In this document: positions 30,336 through 38,221 of the stretch, in pieces
Layout of the letters: each line of letters starts with the position of its first letter
Position numbering within the stretch: the stretch's first letter is position 1
Assembly: GCA_964235705.1 (NCBI GenBank)
Contig: CAXSDP010000009.1
Coordinates: forward strand, 1-64,000
DNA from: RH-AL1 sp964235705
Lineage (GTDB): Bacteria; Pseudomonadota; Alphaproteobacteria; Rhizobiales; Beijerinckiaceae
Length of the DNA: 64,000 nucleotides
Reading direction: 5' to 3'
Notes under the pieces: generated by a model
Database searches by the model: none
Seen by the model: the letters and a program-made list of their open reading frames with translations, nothing else
Told to the model about the DNA's origin: nothing
Translations under genes and position numbers: made by a program

Positions 30336-31220
30336 TTGAGCTTCATCATCGGACTGGCCGTCGCCCTGGGTTGCATGCTGGGCGGCTTCGCCGCCTCGGG
30401 CGGGCACATCTCCGTCATCTGGCAACCCTACGAGCTGATCATCATCGGCGGCTCGGCGCTCGGCACCTTCATCGTCGCCAACCCGCTCGCCACCATCAAG
30501 GACACCGGCCGGGGCATCCTGGAGGCGATCAAGGGCGCGTCGCCCAAGAAGCGCGACTACCTCGACGTGCTGGGCCTGCTCTACGTGCTGATGCGCGAGC
30601 TGCGCGGCAACGGGCGCAACGAGCTGGAAGGGCAGATCGACAATCCCAAGGAGTCGGAGCTGTTCAAGCGCTTCCCGACGGTCCTCGCCGACAAGGACAT
30701 GACGGTGTTCATCTGCGACTACGTCCGCCTGATCCTCGTCGGCAACGCCCGGACGCACGAGATCGAGGGGCTGATGGACGAGGAGATCGAGACCATCAAG
30801 CGCGACAAGCTGAAGGCCTACCAGGCCCTCACCGCCGTGTCCGACGGATTGCCGGCGCTCGGCATCGTCGCCGCCGTGCTCGGCATCATCAAGGCGATGG
30901 GCGCGCTCGACCAGTCGCCGGAACTCCTCGGGGAACTGATCGGGGCGGCGCTGGTGGGCACCTTCGCCGGCATCTTCATGTCCTACGGCATCGCCGGCCC
31001 GCTCGCCCACAAGATCAAGGTGACGCGGGAAAAGCGCAACCGCCTCTACGTCATCATCAAGCAATCGCTGCTGGCCTTCATGAACGGCGCGATGCCGCTC
31101 ATCGCGCTGGAACACGGCCGCAAGACGATCTCCGCCTACGACAGGCCCTCCATCGACGACGTCGAGAACGAGACCTCGTCCGGCGGCAAGGGCGGCGAAC
31201 CGGTGAAGCAGGCGGCCTGA
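30336..31220 (+). CDS. motA: flagellar motor stator protein MotA
   Basis: A 294-residue stator subunit with four membrane segments (FIIGLAVALGCMLGGF; ELIIIGGSALGTFIVA; GLPALGIVAAVLGII; LIGAALVGTFAGIFMSYGIA). The cytoplasmic loop between helices 2 and 3 contains the charged residues that contact FliG, and the conserved Pro residues near PALG and AGP are present. The start is TTG (SFIIGL follows) with GGGAG upstream. motB is not in the window. It leads the forward flagellar block motA-fliM-fliN-fliG-flhB. Confidence 0.93.
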   Translation: MSFIIGLAVALGCMLGGFAASGGHISVIWQPYELIIIGGSALGTFIVANPLATIKDTGRGILEAIKGASPKKRDYLDVLGLLYVLMRELRGNGRNELEGQIDNPKESELFKRFPTVLADKDMTVFICDYVRLILVGNARTHEIEGLMDEEIETIKRDKLKAYQALTAVSDGLPALGIVAAVLGIIKAMGALDQSPELLGELIGAALVGTFAGIFMSYGIAGPLAHKIKVTREKRNRLYVIIKQSLLAFMNGAMPLIALEHGRKTISAYDRPSIDDVENETSSGGKGGEPVKQAA

Positions 31221-31221
31221 G

Positions 31222-32211
31222 ATGTTTCCCTTCACCACGGCCGCGAGGGGCAGGCGGGGAGCGGTTGGCGGCGGCGCGCAGGGCCACGCCGCGCCGCTCG
31301 ACGGTGCCCCAGCCCTGAGGGACGCCGTCGAGCGCGTCCTTGCCCGGTTGGTCAAGGGCCTGCAGGCGATGGCCGGCGCGACCACGGTCATCGAGGGTGC
31401 CGTGGCCGGCTCCGCGAGCGAGACGGCGGCCGCCGTCGTCGCCTCGCACGGTCCCGAGGGCGCGGCGGCACTGCTCGAAAGCCCGGCGCTGGCGGTCCCG
31501 ATGGTGGCGACGCTCGACGCCACCTTGGTCCACACGCTCGTCGAGCTCCTGTGCGGGGGGAACGGCAACGAGGCGCCGGTCGCCGGACGTCCGGCGAGCG
31601 CGATCGACCGACAATTCGCCCAGATCCTGTTCAACCTCGTGGCGAGCGCGATCCAGGGCGAATGGGCGTCGTTCGGTTTCGGCCCCGTCAAGACGGCGCG
31701 GGTGGAGGCGGGGCTTCCCGCCGACGTCTTCGGGCCGCGGGGCGCGGGGATCGGGGTCATCGACCTGACAATCGGCGTGTTCGGCCTGCACGGGACCCTG
31801 CGCCTCGCCCTGCCGCCCGAGGCGCTCGAGCGCATCCGGGACGCGGGCGGGGACGTCGCCCCCCCCATCGCCACCTCCGACCCCGCTTGGTTCGACCTGC
31901 TCCACAAGGAAGTCGGTCAAGCGCCGGTGGAACTCGCCGCCTACCTCGACGCCAAGCCGCTCACGCTGGGCGCCCTGTCGGAACTCAAGGTCGGGCAGAT
32001 CCTCGTGATGCCGGTGGACGCCCGCACCCGCGCCGCCCTCGTGGGCGACGGCCGTACCCTGTACCGGGGTGAGATCGGACAAGCGGAAGGCCGTTACTCG
32101 CTGCGCGTCGACGAGACCATTTCCAAGGCATCGCCAGCCGACGGCGAGGCGCCGCAGGCCGGGATCCTGCCGCCGACCCGCCCGCCCCTTCACCCCAACC
32201 CCGAGGTTTGA
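31222..32211 (+). CDS. fliM: flagellar motor switch protein FliM
   Basis: A 329-residue switch protein with a CheC-like middle domain (DRQFAQILFNLVASAIQGEW, FGLHGTLRLALPPEALERI) and a C-terminal SpoA domain (VELAAYLDAKPLTLGALSEL with KVGQIL). The usual N-terminal CheY-binding EIDALL motif is not seen; the N-terminus is Arg/Gly-rich instead. It follows motA after a single base and precedes fliN by three. Confidence 0.88.
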   Translation: MFPFTTAARGRRGAVGGGAQGHAAPLDGAPALRDAVERVLARLVKGLQAMAGATTVIEGAVAGSASETAAAVVASHGPEGAAALLESPALAVPMVATLDATLVHTLVELLCGGNGNEAPVAGRPASAIDRQFAQILFNLVASAIQGEWASFGFGPVKTARVEAGLPADVFGPRGAGIGVIDLTIGVFGLHGTLRLALPPEALERIRDAGGDVAPPIATSDPAWFDLLHKEVGQAPVELAAYLDAKPLTLGALSELKVGQILVMPVDARTRAALVGDGRTLYRGEIGQAEGRYSLRVDETISKASPADGEAPQAGILPPTRPPLHPNPEV

Positions 32212-32214
32212 CCG

Positions 32215-32362
32215 ATGTCCCAACCCCTCGCCGTCGACGCCNNNNNNNNNNNNNNNNNNNNNNNNNNNNNNNNNNNNNNNNNNNNNNNNNNNNNNNNNNN
32301 NNNNNNNNNNNNNNNNNNNNNNNNNNNNNNNNNNNNNNNNNATGATCGCAGCCATCCCATGA
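32215..32362 (+). CDS. fliN: flagellar motor switch protein FliN, mostly hidden by gap
   Basis: Only the first nine codons (MSQPLAVDA) and about seven C-terminal codons up to a TGA at 32360-32362 are visible, with 100 N between. The slot between fliM and fliG is that of fliN in rhizobial loci, and the presumed TGA overlaps the fliG start as ATGA. The true gap must be longer than 100 bases if FliN has its normal length of 100-200 residues. Identity is by position. Confidence 0.5.
32242..32341. other. assembly gap (100 N)
   Basis: The gap falls inside the presumed fliN gene. The flanks show no tandem repeat. Confidence 0.95.
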
Positions 32363-33360
32363 CAGTCGACGCGACCTACGAGACCCATCGGCCGCTGAAG
32401 AGCGCGGAAAAGGTGGCGGCCCTGCTCCTCGTCATGGGCAAGCCGCTCGCCAGCCGCCTGCTCGGCCATTTCGATCCGGCGGAACTCAAGCTCATAACCC
32501 GGTCCGCCGCGCAGCTCGGCTCGGTGCCCATCGACGTCCTGGAAGACCTCGTCGAGGAATTCGCCGGCGAGTTCTCCAACGGCCTGGAGCTGCGCGGGAC
32601 CGTCGACGGGGCCCAGGACCTGCTCACCGGCGTGCTGCCGCCCGAGCAGGTCGCCGACATCATGTCGGAGGTGCTCGGCAACTCGAACAGCGGCCTGTGG
32701 GAGAAGATCGCGGCGGTGCCGGCCCCCGTGCTCGGCGACTACCTCGGCCGGCAGCATCCGCAGGTGCTCGCGCTCGCCCTGTCGAGGCTGCCGCCCGCCA
32801 CCGCCGCCGCCATCATGGAGGTGCTCGCCCGCGAGAACCGCAACGAGGCGACCCGTCGCCTGCTGTCGCTGGGCGTGGTCGCCGACGCGGCGCTCCGCGT
32901 GATCGAGTCGCAGGCGCACCAGGACTTGATCATCCAGCCGCCCGCGCCGGTCGGCGCCGCCACCGCGAAGATCGCCAACATCATCAACAAGATGGCACCC
33001 GAGCACGTCGAAGACATGTTGAAGGCGCTCCAGGTGGAGCGACCGGACGATGCGGAAGCGCTGCGGGCCAAGCTGTTCGCGTTCGACGACCTCGCGACCT
33101 TGCCGCCGAAGACCAAGCAAGCCCTGTTCGAGAAGGTGCCGAGCGACCGCATCGTGGTCGCCCTGTCGAGCGCCGACGCGGCGTTCCGCGCCAACGTGCT
33201 GTCGTCGCTGACCGCGCGCGCGCGCCGCCTCGTCGAGAACGAGCTGGCCGGTGCCGGCGAGCTCCCGGCCAAGGAGGTGGCGACCGCCCGGCGGGGGATC
33301 GTCGACACGCTGCTCGCCATGGCGGAGCGCGGCGAGGTCGTACTGCGGATCGAGCCCTGA
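32359..33360 (+). CDS. fliG: flagellar motor switch protein FliG
   Basis: A 333-residue rotor protein. The N-terminal domain (SAEKVAALLLVMGKPLASRL) binds FliF, the middle domain contains the EHPQ-like loop as YLGRQHPQVLALAL, and the C-terminal torque domain has FAFDDLATLPPKTKQALFEK with RARRLVENELAGAGELPAKE, holding the charged residues that face MotA. The start overlaps the preceding stop (ATGA). A 114-base spacer separates it from flhB. Confidence 0.95.
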   Translation: MTVDATYETHRPLKSAEKVAALLLVMGKPLASRLLGHFDPAELKLITRSAAQLGSVPIDVLEDLVEEFAGEFSNGLELRGTVDGAQDLLTGVLPPEQVADIMSEVLGNSNSGLWEKIAAVPAPVLGDYLGRQHPQVLALALSRLPPATAAAIMEVLARENRNEATRRLLSLGVVADAALRVIESQAHQDLIIQPPAPVGAATAKIANIINKMAPEHVEDMLKALQVERPDDAEALRAKLFAFDDLATLPPKTKQALFEKVPSDRIVVALSSADAAFRANVLSSLTARARRLVENELAGAGELPAKEVATARRGIVDTLLAMAERGEVVLRIEP

Positions 33361-33474
33361 GGGGACGGGAGGGCACCCGTCACCAACCTCCCATCCCCTT
33401 TGCCCTCAGCCCTGGGGCCAACCCGAAGGCCGCCCGGCACGACGGGGATCGGCCCCGAGCGGGAACGTTAAGCG

Positions 33475-34569
33475 ATGTCCGAGTCGAGCGGCGGTGGCGA
33501 GAAGACCGAGGACGGCTCGGAGAAGAAGATCCGCGACGCGCTCGAGGGGGGCAACACCCCGGTCTCGCGCGAGGCGGCGGTGTTCTGCTCGATGGCGGCG
33601 ATGCTCCTGATCGCCTCGCTCGTGGTGGCCGACCGCGTCGGCGCGCTCGCCGACACGCTCGCGGAGCTGTTCGCCAGCCCCGTGCGCTCGCCCTTCGCCA
33701 CCACGGCCGACACCGTCTTCGTCTTCTCGATGGTCGGGCGGGCCGCCGGCACGTTCCTGCTGCCGATCGTCCTCATGCTGATGCTGGCTGGGCTCGGCGC
33801 CAGCCTCGCGCAGGGCGTGCCCCGGTTGGTGGGGGAGCGGATACGGCCGAAATGGTCGAAGGTCTCGCCGGCGGCCGGCTTGAAGCGCATCGCCGGCCGC
33901 GACGGCCAAGTCGAGTTCGGCAAGAGCCTCGGCAAGTTCGTCATCGTCAGCGCCACCGCCGGGATCGTCCTGCACGGCGAGGGCGAAAGGCTGATCGAGA
34001 CCCTTTACGTCGATCCCGCCACCCTCGGCGCGCTGATGCTGGCGCTCGGCGCGCGGCTGCTGGCCGGCGTGCTCGTGGCCTTCGCCCTGCTGTCGGCCGT
34101 CGACCTCCTGTGGTCACGGCACAAGTGGCGCACCGACCTGCGCATGACGAAGCAGGAGGTCAAGGACGAGATGAAGCAGGCGGAGGGCGACCCCTACTTC
34201 AAGGCCAAGCGGCGGTCGCTGGCGCTCGACCGCTCGCGGCGGCGCATGATGGGGAACGTGCCGCGCGCCACCCTCGTCATCGCCAACCCGACGCACTACG
34301 CCATCGCGATCCGCTACGTCCGCGAGGAAGGCGGCGCGCCGGTCGTCCTCGCCAAGGGCCAGGACCTGATCGCCCTGAAGATCCGCGAGATCGCGGAGGG
34401 CAACGACATCCCCGTCATCGAGGACAAGGCTCTCGCAAGGTCCATGTACGACCATGTGCAAGTGTCGCAGTTGATCCCCGCCGAATTCTACAAAGCCGTT
34501 GCCGAAATCATCCATTTCCTACAATCGCGCAAAACGCCCAGGGCGCGATCCTCATCCGTAAGGATCTGA
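33475..34569 (+). CDS. flhB: flagellar export switch protein FlhB
   Basis: A 364-residue export-gate protein: four membrane helices in residues 35-215, then a cytoplasmic domain with the autocleavage site Asn271-Pro272-Thr273-His274 in LVIANPTHYAIAIRY. The linker KQEVKDEMKQAEGDP is typical. Cleavage switches export from hook to filament substrates. It is the last recognised gene of the forward block; a hypothetical gene starts one base after its stop. Confidence 0.95.
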   Translation: MSESSGGGEKTEDGSEKKIRDALEGGNTPVSREAAVFCSMAAMLLIASLVVADRVGALADTLAELFASPVRSPFATTADTVFVFSMVGRAAGTFLLPIVLMLMLAGLGASLAQGVPRLVGERIRPKWSKVSPAAGLKRIAGRDGQVEFGKSLGKFVIVSATAGIVLHGEGERLIETLYVDPATLGALMLALGARLLAGVLVAFALLSAVDLLWSRHKWRTDLRMTKQEVKDEMKQAEGDPYFKAKRRSLALDRSRRRMMGNVPRATLVIANPTHYAIAIRYVREEGGAPVVLAKGQDLIALKIREIAEGNDIPVIEDKALARSMYDHVQVSQLIPAEFYKAVAEIIHFLQSRKTPRARSSSVRI

Positions 34570-34570
34570 C

Positions 34571-35020
34571 ATGAAAGCAATATCCGCCGACCCGGCCTTG
34601 GCGAGAGCCAGGCTCCTGGCCGACGCCCTCGCCGACGTGGTGGACGAGATACGCCTGATCGAGCCGGGCGACATGATCGCCTACGTCCACGGCCGCCAAT
34701 GGGCGACGATCGCCGACCTCGTGGAGTCCTCGACGGAGCTGTTCTTCCGCGAGGGCGCCCTGACCTTCAGCTGCTCCGCCACGGTGGACGTCGGCTGGAC
34801 CTTCGCGCCGGCGGTCAGCCTCGACATGGAGTTCCAGGGCGACGCGGTCACCGCCTTCTTCACGCTGGTGCTGGGCGCGCACGACAGCGTGGTCGACCTC
34901 AACGCGCTGTGGTTCAGCACGGCGCGCGCCGACGAGGCGGCCGCGACGGCCGAATTCGCGGAGGCGCTGGCCGGCGCGCGGCTGGTCCCGGCGATGCGAC
35001 GCACCGACAAGCCGCGATGA
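34571..35020 (+). CDS. uncharacterised protein following flhB (149 aa)
   Basis: A 149-residue soluble protein with an N-terminal helix (ARARLLADALADVVDEIRLI) followed by alternating strands: MIAYVHGRQWATIADLVESS, ALTFSCSATVDVGWTFAPAV, DAVTAFFTLVLGAHDSVVDL. It has no signal peptide and no recognised domain. It lies one base after flhB and overlaps the next frame by ATGA, so it belongs to the flagellar transcript and may be a flagellar assembly or regulatory factor. Confidence 0.65.
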   Translation: MKAISADPALARARLLADALADVVDEIRLIEPGDMIAYVHGRQWATIADLVESSTELFFREGALTFSCSATVDVGWTFAPAVSLDMEFQGDAVTAFFTLVLGAHDSVVDLNALWFSTARADEAAATAEFAEALAGARLVPAMRRTDKPR

Positions 35021-35168
35021 GCGAGGCGGATCCGACCGCGACCATCGCCGCTTCGGCCGTGACCGCGCGACGGGTCCAGCCCGGCGCGCGTCCGGCGGAC
35101 GACTTCACCTATAGCATCGTGATGATCGAGGCCCCCGCCAGGACTTCATCGGTGAGGACTTCGTCGGC
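35017..35168 (+). CDS. partial hypothetical frame entering gap
   Basis: An ATG overlapping the previous stop (ATGA) opens a 50-codon frame, MSEADPTATIAASAVTARRV and onward, that ends in repeated RTSS(V) encoded by the 15-bp repeat and enters the N run. It could be a small last gene of the forward block. It overlaps a candidate reverse-strand gene, and only one of the two may be real at 35109-35168. Confidence 0.35.
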
Positions 35169-35331
35169 NNNNNNNNNNNNNNNNNNNNNNNNNNNNNNNN
35201 NNNNNNNNNNNNNNNNNNNNNNNNNNNNNNNNNNNNNNNNNNNNNNNNNNNNNNNNNNNNNNNNNNNNGGCGCCGAGCTGGCTGGCGTCGAGCCGCGTGG
35301 AGGAGGTGTCGGCGGCGGGGTGGGGCTTCAT
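35109..35331 (-). CDS. partial hypothetical protein with DEVL repeats, interrupted by gap
   Basis: An ATG at 35331 overlaps the stop of the upstream reverse gene (ATGA) and opens MKPHPAADTSSTRLDASQLG before the N run. Beyond the gap one frame reads ADEVLTDEVLAGASIITML then stops at 35109. The DEVLT repeat is encoded by 15-bp units. The frame across the gap cannot be verified because the gap size is arbitrary. It is the last gene of the reverse flagellar block. Confidence 0.4.
35140..35168. repeat. 15-bp tandem repeat at gap edge
   Basis: AGGACTTCATCGGTG is followed by AGGACTTCGTCGGC and then the gap. The array presumably continues in the gap. Confidence 0.8.
35169..35268. other. assembly gap (100 N) at convergent gene ends
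   Basis: The gap lies where the forward (flhB) and reverse (flgK to flgN) flagellar blocks meet. Its left edge is a 15-bp repeat. Confidence 0.95.
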
Positions 35332-35774
35332 CGCTCGTTCTCTTCCTTGGAGATGAAGGTGAAGTCCTGGACCAGGACGTCGTGCACCAGGTCGACACCC
35401 AGCCGCTTGTTGGTGGCGGCGACGAGATGCTTGGTGAAGCCGTTGATGTCGTATTTCTCGAGGTGGAGGAAATCGAGGTGGTCGTCGGTGTAGAGCGTGC
35501 GGAAGGCCTCGTCCGCCACGAAGACGTCGGGCGAAACGCCGAGCGCCTTGGCCTTCGCGCCGTCGACGGTGTAGTTGAACTGGGCGACGATGAAGCCACG
35601 GATGGCGCCGCCGGCGATCACCGGCACGTTGAGGACGCGCGTCTTCTCGACCTGCAAGGTCGGTCCCTTCGCCGCCGCGTCGCCCGCCCGTCCCGGCACG
35701 GCGAGCGTGGCGACGGCGTAGCTCGTGCCAAGCGAGATGACCAGCACCCAGATCCCGACGAGGAAGGCCTTCAT
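35328..35774 (-). CDS. uncharacterised membrane-anchored flagellar-locus protein (148 aa)
   Basis: An N-terminal membrane anchor (MKAFLVGIWVLVISLGTSYA) precedes a periplasmic domain of about 115 residues. Its strands include RVLNVPVIAGGAIRGFIVAQ and FNYTVDG, and its helix includes EAFRTLYTDDHLDFLHLEKY. The size and topology (one N-terminal helix plus a small periplasmic domain) recall FliL, but the sequence does not show a clear FliL signature. It is probably a basal-body or motor accessory protein. Its stop overlaps the next frame (ATGA). Confidence 0.65.
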   Translation of the reverse strand: MKAFLVGIWVLVISLGTSYAVATLAVPGRAGDAAAKGPTLQVEKTRVLNVPVIAGGAIRGFIVAQFNYTVDGAKAKALGVSPDVFVADEAFRTLYTDDHLDFLHLEKYDINGFTKHLVAATNKRLGVDLVHDVLVQDFTFISKEENER

Positions 35775-35797
35775 CGCGTTCCCCTCCCAAAGTCCGG

Positions 35798-35853
35798 CAC
35801 GCCAAGCCCGTTCACGCCAAGCCCCGTCATGCCAATCCCCGTCACGCCAGGCC
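35798..35853. repeat. 15-bp degenerate tandem repeat at the flgN-like stop
   Basis: CACGCCAAGCCCGTT, CACGCCAAGCCCCGT, CATGCCAATCCCCGT and CACGCCAGGCC follow at 15-bp spacing. The array covers the stop codon of the FlgN-like gene and the spacer to the next gene. Confidence 0.85.
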
Positions 35854-36258
35854 GTAGTCCGCGCGGCCGTGGGCGCGGGAATAGGTGCCGTCGGACTCCG
35901 CCTCGCGCATGACCTTGACGATGATGTCCGTCACGCCCTTGACCGCGCGCATGTGCGTCTGGAGCGTGGCCGCGTTGGCCTCCAGCACGCGCGAGAAGGC
36001 GGCAAGGCGGGCGATGATCTCCTGGCTCGGGATGGCGGTGGCGAGTTGGCGCGTGATGCGGGTGAGTTCGAGGAAGCCTTGCCGCTTCTGCCGGGTCAGG
36101 TCGGCGAGCTGGTGATGGCGCTGCGCGGCGAGCGCCGTCGTCTCGGCGGCCAGCACCGCCTCGAGCCGTTCGACGACCGCGAAGAACGCGTCGTAGGTTT
36201 CCGGCGGGACGAAGGTCCGGTCGGTGGGGAAGACGGGGCGGTCGGCGTGCATGGTCAA
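35842..36258 (-). CDS. FlgN-like export chaperone
   Basis: A 138-residue all-helical protein: ETYDAFFAVVERLEAVLAAE, LAAQRHHQLADLTRQKRQGF, IIARLAAFSRVLEANAATLQ. The helical hairpin with a central LxxLxxxKxxxL region is characteristic of FlgN, the cytoplasmic chaperone for the hook-filament junction proteins FlgK and FlgL, both encoded in the same reverse block. Assignment rests on fold pattern and context. Its stop sits in a 15-bp repeat. Confidence 0.65.
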   Translation of the reverse strand: MTMHADRPVFPTDRTFVPPETYDAFFAVVERLEAVLAAETTALAAQRHHQLADLTRQKRQGFLELTRITRQLATAIPSQEIIARLAAFSRVLEANAATLQTHMRAVKGVTDIIVKVMREAESDGTYSRAHGRADYGLA

Positions 36259-36338
36259 TGGTCCTGCTAGGGCATCAGCCCGGAACGTGCGCAGCGGGTG
36301 TCGGGAAAGCCGATGCGGTAGCGATCGGTCGCGCCGTC

Positions 36339-36890
36339 CTAGGCGGTGGGCTCGGTGGCGGCGGGCTCGATGGGGGCGGCGGGTGTCGGGGCGGCGCCGG
36401 ATGCGGGATGGGCGGCGGCGACCGCCTTGGCGATGCCGATGCCGCCGCTCCTGGCGAGCTGGGTCGCGAACTGCTCCGCCATCATGGAGCGGTAGACGCC
36501 GGCCGACGTCTTGTCGCCGAACAGCTCGTCGTCCTTGGGCAGCATGGACTCGACGAATTGCTGGAGCAGCACGGCCTCGAACTTCTGATAGGTGTCGGTC
36601 TTGTGCCCGACCGCCCTGGCTTCCACGCTCTCACGCCGGCCGACCGAACCGCTCGGGGCGGCGGCGAGCAGCGTGGAGGTTTCGCCCGCCGTCACCGCGC
36701 CGGCGGCTCGACCGTTGGCGGCTTGACCGTTGGCGGCCTGGGCGCTCGCGAGCGCGGTGGCGAAGCCCTCGTTGCCGGCGGCGGGATCGGCGGCGAGCTG
36801 GGCGAGCCGGGCGGTCGCCGCCCGCACCCTCGCCGGGTCGGCGGCGCGGACGGCGTCGAGCAGGATGTCGGATGGCGGCGCGATCGCCAT
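36339..36890 (-). CDS. rod-binding protein, FlgJ N-domain type
   Basis: A 183-residue protein. The C-terminal part carries KFEAVLLQQFVESMLPKDDE, then SAGVYRSMMAEQFATQLARS, the rod-binding domain found at the N-terminus of FlgJ; no peptidoglycan hydrolase domain is present, as is usual in alphaproteobacteria. The first 100 residues are Ala-rich and include a short ANGQAANG repeat. It acts as a scaffold for rod assembly in the periplasm. Confidence 0.8.
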   Translation of the reverse strand: MAIAPPSDILLDAVRAADPARVRAATARLAQLAADPAAGNEGFATALASAQAANGQAANGRAAGAVTAGETSTLLAAAPSGSVGRRESVEARAVGHKTDTYQKFEAVLLQQFVESMLPKDDELFGDKTSAGVYRSMMAEQFATQLARSGGIGIAKAVAAAHPASGAAPTPAAPIEPAATEPTA

Positions 36891-36974
36891 GCGGGGTCTC
36901 CCTCGCCACGGGGATGTCCATGGCACCGCCGAGTATGACGATGCAGCCTTGCCGCAGGCTTGCGCGGCGGCTCG

Positions 36975-37397
36975 TCACCCTTCCCGCGCGAGCCAAGCTT
37001 CCATGGCCTGCGCGAGCGCGCGGTCCTCGTCGACGCGCCGCGCCGCCACGGTGGCATCGGCGGCCATGCGCTCCACCACGCCGGCGCGGCGGCGAAGCTC
37101 CGCCAATCGTTCCGCCTGCTCCCCTTTCTCGCGCTCGGCGGCGGCGAGGCGTCGCTCGATCGCCAAGCTGGTCTTCAAGGCGGCCTTGACGAGGGGCGCG
37201 CCCAGCGGAATGGCGGCGGGCGCGGCACCGTCCATGCCGTCGCCCGCGAGGTAGTCGCGCAGCCGCGCCGCGTCCGCCGCCAGGGTTTCGGCCTCCCGCG
37301 TCGCCGCCGCGAGCCGCGCCTCGCCGAGCCGGACCATCTGGGCCTGCACCGCCTCGATCCGCTTCAGCCCCGCCAGTTTCGCGCGCGCGTCACGCAT
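36975..37397 (-). CDS. FliJ-like export chaperone
   Basis: A 140-residue coiled-coil protein rich in Ala, Arg and Glu (VQAQMVRLGEARLAAATREA; AAEREKGEQAERLAELRRRA). Size and coiled-coil content fit FliJ, which links FliI and FlhA in the export apparatus. It begins inside the fliR stop (TGATG overlap). Coiled-coil similarity alone is weak, so the call relies on the location next to fliR and flhA. Confidence 0.6.
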   Translation of the reverse strand: MRDARAKLAGLKRIEAVQAQMVRLGEARLAAATREAETLAADAARLRDYLAGDGMDGAAPAAIPLGAPLVKAALKTSLAIERRLAAAEREKGEQAERLAELRRRAGVVERMAADATVAARRVDEDRALAQAMEAWLAREG

Positions 37398-38149
37398 CAG
37401 CCGGTCTTCAGCCAGCCGCCGAACACGTCGATGAACAGGCCGAGCATCGGCCTGATCGCGAAGTAGAGGATGAGCAAGCCGCCGGCGAGCAGGAAGGGCG
37501 GCGCGAGGAAGGTGACGGGGATCTGCGGCACCAGCTTGTTGATGAGGCCGATGGCGAAATTGGCGACCACGGAGAAGACGAGGAACGGCGCGGCGATCCG
37601 CAACGTGAACTGGAACGTGCGGGTGGCGTCGTCGACGAGCTGGGCCAGGCCGACGCGCGGATCGAAGGCCTGTTTGACCGGAAGCACGCCGTAGGAGGCG
37701 GCGAGACCCTTGAAGATCTCCCAATGCAGGTCGGTGACGAAGATCAGCAGCACGGCGGCCAGCGAGACGAGGGACACGATCGTGGGCGTCTGCTCCTCGT
37801 CGGCCGGGTTGCCGAAGGTGGCGGTCAGGCCGATCGACAGCGATACGGCCATGGTCATCGTGTCGAGCGCCAGGAAGAAGAAGCGCCCGAGCAGGCCGAT
37901 CAGCACGCCTTTCAGGCTCTCGGAGGCGATGATCCCCAGGAGCGCGATCGGCGTCGCCCCGTCCACGACCGGCGTGATGCCGGCGAGCAGCAGCGGTGTC
38001 AGCGAGAGCGAGACCGCGATCGCGATGAACAGCCGGGCGCGCAGCGTGATGCGGGGACTGGAGAAGCCCGGCACGACGAGGAGGCAGCCGCCGATGCGGC
38101 AGAACACGACGAAGGCGCTCAGGATGAGGTTGGGTGTCAGCGCGATCAC
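37397..38149 (-). CDS. fliR: flagellar export gate protein FliR
   Basis: A 250-residue integral membrane protein with about six hydrophobic segments. It shows LILSAFVVFCRIGGCLLVVP at the N-terminus, the family motif LGRFFFLALDTMTMAVSLSI, and APFLVFSVVANFAIGLINKL with VPQIPV. It forms the FliPQR pore complex with FliQ (40444) and a FliP not present here. The GTG start lies within a 29-bp tandem duplication (38144-38201) that repeats its start context upstream. Confidence 0.93.
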   Translation of the reverse strand: MIALTPNLILSAFVVFCRIGGCLLVVPGFSSPRITLRARLFIAIAVSLSLTPLLLAGITPVVDGATPIALLGIIASESLKGVLIGLLGRFFFLALDTMTMAVSLSIGLTATFGNPADEEQTPTIVSLVSLAAVLLIFVTDLHWEIFKGLAASYGVLPVKQAFDPRVGLAQLVDDATRTFQFTLRIAAPFLVFSVVANFAIGLINKLVPQIPVTFLAPPFLLAGGLLILYFAIRPMLGLFIDVFGGWLKTG

Positions 38150-38201
38150 GGGCGGGACGCCCTTTCGGGGGCGATCACGGGCGGGGCGCCCTCTCGGGGG
38201 C
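38144..38201. repeat. 29-bp tandem duplication covering the fliR start
   Basis: Two 29-bp units (38144-38172 and 38173-38201), each beginning GATCACGGGCGGG(A/G)CGCC, and differing at two bases. On the reverse strand the second unit supplies a decoy GCCCGTGATCGC upstream of the real fliR GTG start. Confidence 0.9.
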
Positions 38202-38221
38202 GACAGCGGGGAAGAAACCCG

